This document shows, piece after piece, positions 1-7,200 of a stretch of DNA of 7,737 nucleotides. Numbering within the stretch: the stretch's first letter is position 1; each line of letters begins with the position of its first letter. The stretch spans positions 1-7,737 of the forward strand of contig CBCSOX010000134.1 in assembly GCA_965141735.1 (NCBI GenBank), written 5' to 3'. The position numbers and the translations under genes were made by a program. Source of the stretch: Massilioclostridium sp965141735 (GTDB taxonomy: Bacteria; Bacillota; Clostridia; Oscillospirales; Ruminococcaceae). Below the pieces are notes generated by a model. That model saw nothing but the letters and a program-made list of their open reading frames with translations, was not told where the DNA came from and searched no databases.

Positions 1-3000
1 ACCATCTACCCGGATGAAAAGCTGTACGAGTACGATAACCCCGCCTATTACGAAAAGCTCGAAACCGTCATTGCGGCGGCCGCGGAAAAGGGCATCATTG
101 TCGATCTCAACATGGGCTCGGGCTACGAGGCGAGCTACAAGGACATCACCGCGGAGGACAGCATGGAGAACATGGCGCTCGGCCGCGCCACCGTTGCGGT
201 GGATTCCGCATCGGTCGGCCAATCGCTTGAGATCGCAATTCCGGACGCCGAGGTCAGCCCGCTGTACGACAGCACCGCGAACGGCGTGCCCATGGCGGAG
301 TGGACCGGCGTGAAAAAGCTCCAGGCAATTGTCTTCGCCAAAAAGGACAGCAACGGAACAGCGCTTGCCAAGGGCAACCAGTTCATTGACCTCGAGAGCG
401 GAGAGGTCGCCAAGTCCTACGCGGACCAGCTGGTGCTCGATATCGACCACACCAAGATCATTGACATGAGCGAACAGGACCTCGCGCCCGGCGACACCGT
501 TTCGTTGACAGCAGACCTGGAAGGGGAGTGGGAGGTTGTCGCCCTCTACTCGGTTCCCTCCGGATCCTTCCCAATCCGCGGCATCTACGACCACAGCTAT
601 GTTGTCGACCACCTGGACGGCGCGGCGGTCGCCCGGTTTGTCATCATGTGGCTCGGCAACAAGGAAGGCCTCAAACCGATCGTCGAGAAATACGGCGATT
701 CCATCCGTGCGGGCTTTAACGACAGCTATGAATTCTACACCGACAAGTATTTCAACTACAAGGTGTACGACGCGGCCAAGAGCCCCGAGACCAACGGGAT
801 CGGCTACGATCTGTCCAAATACCTCCCCGCACTGTACAAGCTGGGAGAGAACTGTTTTACCATCGGCAAAACCAACGGCGACATTGCACCGTATGACAAA
901 ACCACCGACAACTTCCTCACTTACAACATTCCAGAAGATGAAAAGACGAGGATTACCTACGATTACAACCAGCTGGTGAACAGCCTCTTTCTAGAGGGAA
1001 TGGAGTCGTTCAGCACCGAGCTTGCCAAATACGGCATGGCCTACCGCCAGCAGGCCTACAATCCCCCGATTGACACCCTCAAATCTTCCAAATACGTCGG
1101 CATCCCCGAAACCGAAGGCTTGAGCGAGTACTCGCTCAGACGGGTTTCCTCCGGCGCCCACCTCTACGGCAAAAACCTTGTGACCTCGGAGGTGTACACC
1201 CTTGGGTCCACCCCTTACCAGTGCACCCCACAGTTTATCAAAAACGGCTACGACCTCATGGCCACGAGCGGCGTCAACAACTTCTTCTATCACGGTCTGA
1301 GCTCGACCTACTTCGGCACCGAGGAGGCCAAGGCGGACAACGCCTATGGCGAATACGGCTGGCGCGGCTGGCCGACAATCGGCATCGAGGTCGGGCAGGT
1401 CAACCCGATCTGGCCCTACTTCAAAACCCTCAACAGCTACGCCTCCCGTGCAAACTACATGATGCAGCAGGGCAGCCCGAGCTCGGACGTCGCGATCTAC
1501 ATGCCGCTGTTCGGCAGTGTCACCGAGACCGAAGCGGTCAAAACCCTCAACGCCAACGGCTACACCTACGACGCGATCAACGACGACTGCATCCAAAATG
1601 AAATCTCCTATCAGGGCGGGAAGATCGTGGTCGCATCCTCCGGCATGAGCTACGACGCGCTGCTCATCCAGAGCCAGACCCTTCCGGTCGAGACGGTGCA
1701 GACGCTTGAAACCCTCGCCGCACAAGGCGCCCCAATCCTCTTTTACGGTGGACTGCCCAACAAACAGCCGAGCTTTGCAGACGGCAATTACCAAGCGCTC
1801 GACCAGCAGGTTCAGGCAGAGAGCCAGGCGCTGCTCGACAACCACAGCAACGTCAGCCAGGCGTCTTCGACAGAGGGACTTGTCAGCCTTCTGTCCAAAA
1901 CAGTTGACGCGCCGATTTCGTATGCAGCCAACACCAACGTCCGTATGAGCCGCAGAGCGCTGTCGGACGGCGGAGAGCTCGCCTACATCCGCAACACCTC
2001 CAAGCAGCCGGTGACGGTTGAGCTCAAGGTGGATTCCTCCCTGACCAACTGCTACTGGCTCGACCAGAACGACGGCAGCATCTACCGCGCGGACTGCAAC
2101 CGCGGCAACATCACCCTGACGCTTGAAGCGGAATCGGCGATCGGCCTGCTCTGTGAGCCGCAGCAGTACGGCTTTGCAGACAGCGATGTGAGTGCCGGCA
2201 TCCCCGACAGCATCAACACCGATGCGGCGGTCGAGACCATTGCGGTCGACGGCTTCAGCCTGACGGTAACCGCCGACAACATCGGTTCCGTCCTCAAGGG
2301 TGAAGAGACAACCGCCACCTACACCGACCAGGTGTTCGGCGACTGGGCGAGCGACGAGTTCAATGGTGGCGCGCTCAAATACGTCAGCGACAAGGGGATC
2401 TACACCGCGAACTTTGTCATTGACAATCTCTCCACCTACCGCGGGAAACGGGCGATGCTCGACCTCGGCACCGTACATTCCCCCACGACCGTTTATGTCA
2501 ACGGCAAAGAGATTGGCGATGTGATGTTCACCCCCTATGCCATCGATATCACCTCTGCGCTCCGGCAGGGGAACAACGAGATCAGGATTGAGATGCAGCC
2601 GCTTGCCGCCAACCGCAGGGCGGGCTTTAAGGCCGCCTACCAACAGACAGGTGAGCAGCAGTACCTCTACTATGAAAAATACGTGGGCTCCACCAAGACG
2701 CTTGCCACTGGCATTGAGGGCCCGATCAGCCTCCAACTGTATCCGGGTGACACTGCATCTGCGGTAGATACCTCAATCCTCGAGAAGGTCATCGCCTACG
2801 CGCAGGATCAGAAGGACAACGGAGCGCTCGACAATATCATCCCGCTGGTGGCAGAGGCGTACAACACCCGGCTCGACGCGGCAAACACCCTGCTGAACAG
2901 CCTGTCAGCCACCCAGCAAGAAGTGGACGAGGCGTGGATCTCGCTGATGGAGATCATTCATTTCCTCGATTTTATCCAGGGCAACAAGAATCAGCTCGAC

Positions 3001-3726
3001 ACCGCAATCGCCTATGCGGAGTCCCTCAACCTCGATGATTATCAGGAGCAGGGCCAGGCGGAGTTCCTCGCGGCGCTCGCTGCGGCAAAGGACGTGCAGG
3101 CGGACGAAAACGCGCTGCAATACCAAGTGGACGAGGCCAGGGACAACCTGATCGAGGCGACGCTGCACCTGCTGCTCAAGGCGGGAGACAAGGCGCAGCT
3201 GAACCTGGTGATCCGCTATGCGCAGCAGCTCGAACTGGAGAATTACCTCGACGCCGGGAAGCAAGCCTTTGCCGAAGCGCTCGAACAAGCGATTGCCGTG
3301 CAGGGGGACAAGACAGCGGTACAGTCGGCCATCGACGCGGCGGCGCTCGAACTGACCGACGCACTGCTCGAACTGCGGCTGAAACCCGACAAAACGCTGC
3401 TTGCCAATCTGCTGCAGGAAGCGGGAAGCCTTGACCTGAACGCCTACACTGCGGAAACGGCGAAGTATTTCGCCTCAGCGCGGGACGCAGCACAGGCAGT
3501 GTATGACAACCCGCAGGCAGGCAAGGCAGAAGTAGAGCAGGCAGAAAGGTCGCTGAAAGCGGCAATGGAAGCGCTCAAAGCAGCTCCCGCCGTCCAGATT
3601 CAAGGGGATGGAGCAGCCATGGCGGCAAACAGCTCGCCCAAGACGGGTGAAAGCCTGCCTGTGGCAGCAGCGGCAATCCTCCTGCTCGCAGTTGCGGGAG
3701 CAACCTTCAGCAAAAAGAAGAAATAA
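1..3726 (+). CDS. Cell-wall-anchored GH106-like alpha-L-rhamnosidase with FIVAR repeats (5' partial)
   Basis: This is the last 1241 codons of a larger gene. Frame 1 is open from base 1 with protein-like sequence, so the ATG at 112 is not the start, and residues here are counted from base 1. Family GH106 enzymes release terminal alpha-L-rhamnose. Matching features recalled from that family are a 'Gly-Ile-x-Val-Asp-Leu-x-x-Gly-Ser-Gly' strand near residues 31-41, GFNDSYEF near 238-245, a 'SGAHLYGKNLVTSEVYT' segment with candidate catalytic Glu397, and a 'YASRANYMMQQG' helix followed by 'SSDVAIYMP' near 480-505. A GH2-like sugar-binding sandwich lies around residues 795-870 (VYVNGKEIG). Four FIVAR-like repeats follow (926-1196), then SPKTG at 1212-1216, a hydrophobic span and KKKK, which predicts sortase attachment to peptidoglycan. 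The stop is TAA, followed 59 bases later by a terminator. The family call is from motif memory. Rhamnose specificity is inferred; a related deoxy-sugar or uronide substrate is possible. Confidence 0.8.
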   Translation, partial: TIYPDEKLYEYDNPAYYEKLETVIAAAAEKGIIVDLNMGSGYEASYKDITAEDSMENMALGRATVAVDSASVGQSLEIAIPDAEVSPLYDSTANGVPMAEWTGVKKLQAIVFAKKDSNGTALAKGNQFIDLESGEVAKSYADQLVLDIDHTKIIDMSEQDLAPGDTVSLTADLEGEWEVVALYSVPSGSFPIRGIYDHSYVVDHLDGAAVARFVIMWLGNKEGLKPIVEKYGDSIRAGFNDSYEFYTDKYFNYKVYDAAKSPETNGIGYDLSKYLPALYKLGENCFTIGKTNGDIAPYDKTTDNFLTYNIPEDEKTRITYDYNQLVNSLFLEGMESFSTELAKYGMAYRQQAYNPPIDTLKSSKYVGIPETEGLSEYSLRRVSSGAHLYGKNLVTSEVYTLGSTPYQCTPQFIKNGYDLMATSGVNNFFYHGLSSTYFGTEEAKADNAYGEYGWRGWPTIGIEVGQVNPIWPYFKTLNSYASRANYMMQQGSPSSDVAIYMPLFGSVTETEAVKTLNANGYTYDAINDDCIQNEISYQGGKIVVASSGMSYDALLIQSQTLPVETVQTLETLAAQGAPILFYGGLPNKQPSFADGNYQALDQQVQAESQALLDNHSNVSQASSTEGLVSLLSKTVDAPISYAANTNVRMSRRALSDGGELAYIRNTSKQPVTVELKVDSSLTNCYWLDQNDGSIYRADCNRGNITLTLEAESAIGLLCEPQQYGFADSDVSAGIPDSINTDAAVETIAVDGFSLTVTADNIGSVLKGEETTATYTDQVFGDWASDEFNGGALKYVSDKGIYTANFVIDNLSTYRGKRAMLDLGTVHSPTTVYVNGKEIGDVMFTPYAIDITSALRQGNNEIRIEMQPLAANRRAGFKAAYQQTGEQQYLYYEKYVGSTKTLATGIEGPISLQLYPGDTASAVDTSILEKVIAYAQDQKDNGALDNIIPLVAEAYNTRLDAANTLLNSLSATQQEVDEAWISLMEIIHFLDFIQGNKNQLDTAIAYAESLNLDDYQEQGQAEFLAALAAAKDVQADENALQYQVDEARDNLIEATLHLLLKAGDKAQLNLVIRYAQQLELENYLDAGKQAFAEALEQAIAVQGDKTAVQSAIDAAALELTDALLELRLKPDKTLLANLLQEAGSLDLNAYTAETAKYFASARDAAQAVYDNPQAGKAEVEQAERSLKAAMEALKAAPAVQIQGDGAAMAANSSPKTGESLPVAAAAILLLAVAGATFSKKKK
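2776..3588 (+). repeat. Four tandem FIVAR-like helical repeats (protein level)
   Basis: The translation shows four diverged units of about 65-73 residues starting near bases 2776, 2995, 3199 and 3400. Each begins with a 'Leu-x-x-x-Ile-x-Tyr-Ala-x-x-Leu' type helix (AIAYAESLNL, VIRYAQQLEL, LLQEAGSLDL). Each continues with an acidic Tyr turn, an Ala-rich helix and a third helix ending in a short Lys/Asp linker. FIVAR modules are three-helix bundles common in Gram-positive surface proteins, where they act as stalks or sugar-contact modules. Here they sit between the catalytic part and the sorting signal, so a spacer holding the enzyme off the wall is the natural reading. The first unit is the most diverged and carries an insertion. 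The repeats are evident in protein, not as near-identical DNA. Confidence 0.7.
3634..3723 (+). other. LPXTG-type cell-wall sorting signal (SPKTG variant)
   Basis: The last 30 codons of the upstream gene form a tripartite sortase signal: SPKTG at 3634-3648, a hydrophobic span rich in Ala, Leu, Ile and Val, then a tail ending in KKKK just before the TAA. Sortases cut between Thr and Gly and join Thr to the cell-wall precursor. Replacement of the first two residues of LPXTG by SP or NP is known in clostridial proteins, so a sortase adapted to xPKTG is expected elsewhere in the genome. The order and spacing of the three parts are seen directly; anchoring is inferred. Confidence 0.85.
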
Positions 3727-3785
3727 CCCGGATAGACTGAGACAAGAGAGTTAAATAGCGCAACCCCCTTGAATGTGGGAAAGGG

Positions 3786-3823
3786 AAACGGCATAGCAGA
3801 CGCTATGCCGTTTCTAATTTTTT
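3786..3823 (+). terminator. Rho-independent terminator of the GH106-like gene
   Basis: A perfect 12-bp stem (AAACGGCATAGC at 3786-3797 paired with GCTATGCCGTTT at 3802-3813) closes on a 4-nt AGAC loop. It is followed by CTAATTTTTT (3814-3823), a U-rich release tract. It lies 59 bases after the TAA. A 5-bp CCCTT/AAGGG pairing (3766-3770 with 3781-3785) lies immediately upstream. On the minus strand the hairpin is followed by CCCTTTCCC rather than a T run, so it should act only on rightward transcripts. It separates transcription of the two large genes. Confidence 0.92.
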
Positions 3824-3889
3824 CCTGTTTAGGCTGCTTTGTCGAATAGAAACGCTGATGATTGAAGGGGATTTTCTTATATTTGTAAC

Positions 3890-3910
3890 TTTCAAACAAA
3901 TAATTTGAAA
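3890..3910. repeat. Inverted repeat TTTCAAA-N7-TTTGAAA, possible operator
   Basis: A perfect 7-bp inverted repeat (3890-3896 and 3904-3910) with a 7-base spacer lies about 60-80 bases upstream of the extended -10 hexamer. Position and dyad symmetry would suit a binding site for a dimeric regulator of the fucosidase gene. The region is very AT-rich, so chance symmetry is a real alternative, and I do not recognise the motif as that of a named regulator. Confidence 0.35.
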
Positions 3911-3965
3911 AAAAATAAAAAAATATAACGAATCACAGAAATAGTCTAGTAATAAAAAAGACATA

Positions 3966-3974
3966 TGTTATAAT
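3966..3974 (+). promoter_or_regulatory. Extended -10 promoter for the fucosidase transcript
   Basis: TG (3966-3967), one base, then the consensus TATAAT (3969-3974) make a perfect extended -10 element for the housekeeping sigma factor. No convincing -35 hexamer lies 16-18 bases upstream; the best match, TAGTCT at 3943-3948, is weak and about 20 bases away. Extended -10 promoters often work without a good -35. Transcription would start near 3981 and give a leader of about 240 nt before the fucosidase start. An A/T-rich tract upstream could act as an UP-like element. The lack of a -35 may also mean that activation by a regulator is needed. Confidence 0.65.
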
Positions 3975-3988
3975 ATCTTAAAATGATG

Positions 3989-4002
3989 TTTGAGAATTCA
4001 AA
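3989..4002. repeat. Inverted repeat TTTGA-GAAT-TCAAA near the inferred transcription start
   Basis: A 5-bp dyad (3989-3993 and 3998-4002) with a 4-base spacer starts about 8 bases past the predicted transcription start. A repressor bound here could block initiation. It shares the TTTGA/TCAAA half-site letters with the larger repeat at 3890-3910, but both sit in AT-rich DNA where such symmetry arises easily. This is a candidate only. Confidence 0.25.
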
Positions 4003-4044
4003 AAAATTATTCATAATTTCTAATAAGTTGTAAGTGAAGGAATT

Positions 4045-4109
4045 TTCCCTCCGACGAACTTTTTAGCAAAAGCTGTGCGGAAGAGGGGGATAGTGGATTT
4101 TCTATTCTC
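4045..4109 (+). promoter_or_regulatory. Leader segment with two competing hairpin pairings
   Basis: In the inferred leader RNA, the G-run at 4085-4089 can pair two ways. One is with the pyrimidine stretch TTCCCTC around 4045-4051, giving an imperfect stem with bulges that encloses a small AGC-AAAA-GCT hairpin. The other is with CTATTCTC at 4102-4109, giving an 8-bp stem (4086-4093, two G-U pairs) with an 8-nt loop. The two cannot form together, which is the layout of a switching leader. The second stem ends 11 bases before the micro-ORF Shine-Dalgarno. No known riboswitch consensus was recognised and no U-run follows, so any control would act on translation. Pairing was judged by eye only. 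Confidence 0.25.
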
Positions 4110-4135
4110 AAATGCTGGCGAGGAGGTGAAGCATA

Positions 4136-4189
4136 ATGAGAATGTGTATACTCAGCACCATCACTGTTGTCGAAATGGGGAAGACTTGA
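4136..4189 (+). CDS. Putative 17-residue leader peptide upstream of the fucosidase
   Basis: ATG at 4136 opens a 17-codon reading frame, MRMCILSTITVVEMGKT, ending in TGA at 4187-4189. It is preceded by a consensus AGGAGG (4121-4126, continuing GTG) nine bases before the ATG, as strong as the site in front of the fucosidase. The stop is 30 bases before the fucosidase ATG, so translation of this frame could influence loading of the downstream ribosome site. The peptide has no run of a single rare or regulatory amino acid, so a classical attenuator is not evident. It could be a leader peptide, a small protein, a decayed gene start, or a chance frame behind a real SD. No function is assigned. Confidence 0.45.
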   Translation: MRMCILSTITVVEMGKT

Positions 4190-4203
4190 TGAAAAATGCA
4201 TGT

Positions 4204-4210
4204 GAGGAGG
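4204..4210 (+). promoter_or_regulatory. Ribosome binding site fixing the fucosidase start
   Basis: GAGGAGG at 4204-4210, nine bases before ATG 4220, is a near-perfect anti-Shine-Dalgarno complement. It decides for this ATG over the later in-frame ATG near 4375, because only the 4220 start yields a complete signal peptide. It is a near copy of the micro-ORF site at 4120-4126, with identical spacing. Confidence 0.88.
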
Positions 4211-4219
4211 TATTGGAAA

Positions 4220-7200
4220 ATGAAAAAAGGAAATGATTTACGGGATATATCCGCTCGGGGAAAGAGGACAAAACGGACTGCAAAAATCACCGCGGCCCTG
4301 GTCGCTTGCGCGATCGCTGTGTCGGCAATTTCCCCGCTCACAGCATTTGCATCGGCTGGAGGAGAGCCGATCGACATGGGCTCTCTTGACAGGCCAAACT
4401 ACGCAGAGGCGATCAAATGCTCTGTTATCTTTCCCTACATCAACGGGGACGATGTGCTCGATTCCACTTTGACAGGGCGGTATACCCTCTCGCTCGATGG
4501 AAAATCCGTGCCGGATGGAAGCGTAGACCCGCTGGATGAAAGCACCTTTCAGTGGTACATAGGCGAAAGCCGTAACGGGGATTTTGCCCCGATTGAGGGC
4601 GAAACCGGAAAGACCTATGCGATCCGGGAGTCGGACCTCAACAAGTATATCCGGTTTGAGGTCACCCCGAAATCGGGCGGGGCCTTGGGAAGGGCGATCC
4701 AGAGCGATCCGGTCGGCCCGGTCATGTCGCGGGAGGAGTTTGGGAGGATAAGCCCCCGGCTGAGAAAAGAGGAGCGCTATCTTCAGAGCAGAAACAACCT
4801 CTCGTTGGAAATTCGCCAACGCTTTTCAAACTGCGTTTACTTTTCAGTGGACGAAACCTACGGCGGAGAGGACAAGACCCCGGTCAGCCAGATCGTAGGC
4901 TCGCAGCATTATTACAGCAACGGCCTGCGCCAAGCCTTTGAAAACGCCCGGCCGCAGGTGCAGGACGGCGCCGTCATGGTCAACAAGGCGTTTGTCTCAA
5001 CCGTGCTCGGCGCGCCTGATTACGACTTTGCGGGCGCTGATCTCGTGGCGCTCGACCAGGTTGCCGCGGGTTTAAAAAGAACTGTTTTTTACGGCACCCA
5101 GGCCGTTGCAGCAGGCGCGAACGGCAACTACCGTTCCACCGCGCAGGCCGAGGGTCTTGTGATCGTTTCGGATACACCGATAGACATCGATGTGGTCGCG
5201 GATCGCGATGTGCTCAACGAGATGGTCAACCAGCTTTACGATCTTCGCGCGAGCGAGGAGGAGCTTGCGTGGTTCCGCGACGCTAAGTTGGGCATGTTTA
5301 TCCACTGGGATCCCGGTACGATGTCGGGCAAGGAAATCGGCTGGGGCCGCACACCCGGGCCGTACAAAATCACCGCTAAGGTCCCGGACTACGACCTCGC
5401 GTATCTCGATTTTGATCCCGCTGACTTCGACCCGGCCGACATCGCCAGGAAAGCCAAGGAGATGGGCTGTAAATACCTTGTCTTCACCTCCAAACACCAC
5501 GGCGGATTTGCGATGTGGAACACCAACTTTTTTGCCGAGCACTCGATTGAGGGCACGCCCTATGCCGAGCGTTCCGAGCAGCAGGAGACTGACATCATCC
5601 GGCAGCTCGCCGACGCGGTGCACGCCGAAGGGCTCAAATTCGGCCTTTACTATTCCCCGCAGGATTGGTACAATGACTACTGGTCGAGCAGTGAGCACTA
5701 CCGCTGGATGGAGACTTATATCGGCCAGCTCAACGAGCTGATGAGCAGCTATGGAAAAGTGGATATCTTTTGGGCAGACGGAATCTGCTCCGCCCTCCAG
5801 TCGTTCTACAACCCGGCCCCTGAGGGCTGGACCGAGGCCTGGGGTGCGTGGGATCCCCGCACCGTCCTGCGCCGCGTCAAACAGCTCCAGCCCGGCATCA
5901 TTCTCAACGACCGCTACGCCTACCGCTGGGAGGATCCCAAGTTGTGGGACAGCGAGGGGGAACCCAACAAGCTCCCGCTCGACATCGCGGGCGATTACGT
6001 CGCCCCCGAGCAGACAACGGGGAGCTTTCACAACGAGTACCCCTGGGAGAGCTGTATGACGATCGACCAGGGCACAAGCTGGTCCTACAACGGCCCAACT
6101 GGAGCCAAAACCCCGAAAGATCTGGCGGGCTTTTTGATCAACAACACCTGCAACGACGGCAACCTGCTGCTCAACATCGGCTTGATGCCAAACGGGCAGT
6201 TTTCGCAGGTCCACCTCGACGCCTTTGCCGAACTCGGCAGCTGGCTGCAGCAGAATGCCGAGGCGTTTTACAACACCCGCGGCGGCCCCTATGTAGAACC
6301 CGGCTGGGGCGGCAGTGCTTACCGTACCAATGAGGACGGCACCACCACCTTGTATCTGCACATCAGCCCCAGCGTGCGGGGAAGTTATGCGGTACAGGGC
6401 AACACCCTCACCATTCAACGCCCGAGCGACGGAAAAATTTACAGCTCCGCCATCGTGCTCGGACACCCGGAAATCAATCTCGACTTTGAGCTGAATGAGG
6501 AAGGATACACCTTTACGCTGCCCGAGGGGATGGCGTTTGCCGACGGCAAATCGCTCAGCAGCATCGATACGATCATCAAACTCGATGAGAACTTTGATGC
6601 GACAGTCGAATACACGCTGCGATACGCCGAAATAAAGCTCGAAGAGATGAACGCGCCTGACTACCCCGCTGTTTTGAAACGCTATCGCCCGCTGCTCGAA
6701 GAAAAATACAACCAGCTTCGCGCAGCCTCCGAACCGCAAGACCAGCAGACCGCTATGGAGGAACTCAAAAAGATCCAGGGTTCGATCGGAGACGCAGAGA
6801 GGATTGAAAAGGCGCTGGTCATCCTGGAACAAACCAAAGAAAATCAAGTGGTCGGCGATCACGCCTGGGAGATGCCCGCCGCTATCAAGACTGCAATCGA
6901 GGCGCGGATAAAAGCAGCATATGCTGCGCTCATGCTCCCTGAAACCGATCGGGCAAAGCTTGCAGCCTGGAGCGACAGCATCCAGCAGGATCAGGATTAT
7001 TTCGAAAGTCTCAAAAAAATCGCTGTCGTCTCGTTTCACCCGCAGGATGACATCATTTCCCCACTTGAAAGACTTTCGATGAGCACCGACAGCCAGGATC
7101 TTTCGATTCGGTACACGACCGATGGGACCGATCCTACCGACAGTTCCAAGCTGTACAGCGAGCCGTTTAACGCCCCGAACCAAGGCAACTTTGAAATTCG

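Larger units (their letters stand above)
3727..4219. other. AT-rich intergenic and leader region without a large gene
   Basis: This 493-base gap separates the two glycosidase genes. It holds, in order, a short 3' untranslated piece with a terminator, a featureless stretch at about 3824-3889, a TTTCAAA/TTTGAAA inverted repeat, an A-rich tract (3908-3925), an extended -10 promoter, a small TTTGA/TCAAA inverted repeat, possible leader hairpins, a 17-codon micro-ORF and the ribosome binding site of the next gene. Base composition falls sharply to AT-rich compared with both flanking genes. I see no tRNA, other structured RNA family or mobile-element end in it. Confidence 0.75.

Noticed and set aside
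112..114. ATG at 112 as the start of the first gene
   Set aside because: The same frame is open back to base 1 and the upstream 37 residues look like part of the GH106 barrel. No Shine-Dalgarno precedes the ATG and no signal peptide follows it.
991..2736. A 581-codon open frame on the minus strand
   Set aside because: It is antisense to the GH106-like coding sequence, with Val/Gly/Asp/Arg-rich composition typical of a reverse-complement shadow, and no recognisable motif.
3600..3899. A 99-codon minus-strand frame spanning the gene end and terminator
   Set aside because: It overlaps the sorting signal and the terminator hairpin on the opposite strand, has no ribosome site and no recognisable protein features.
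4301..4309. Lipobox-like LVAC (residues 27-30) in the fucosidase signal peptide
   Set aside because: Only about seven hydrophobic residues precede the Cys and the hydrophobic stretch continues beyond it to residue 38. A conventional signal peptidase I site near residues 44-46 fits better.
4007..4377. Minus-strand frames of 64 and 89 codons in the leader region
   Set aside because: They run antisense through the promoter-proximal leader and the signal-peptide codons, lack ribosome sites, and the hydrophobic stretch in the longer one is low-complexity translation of the AT-rich leader.
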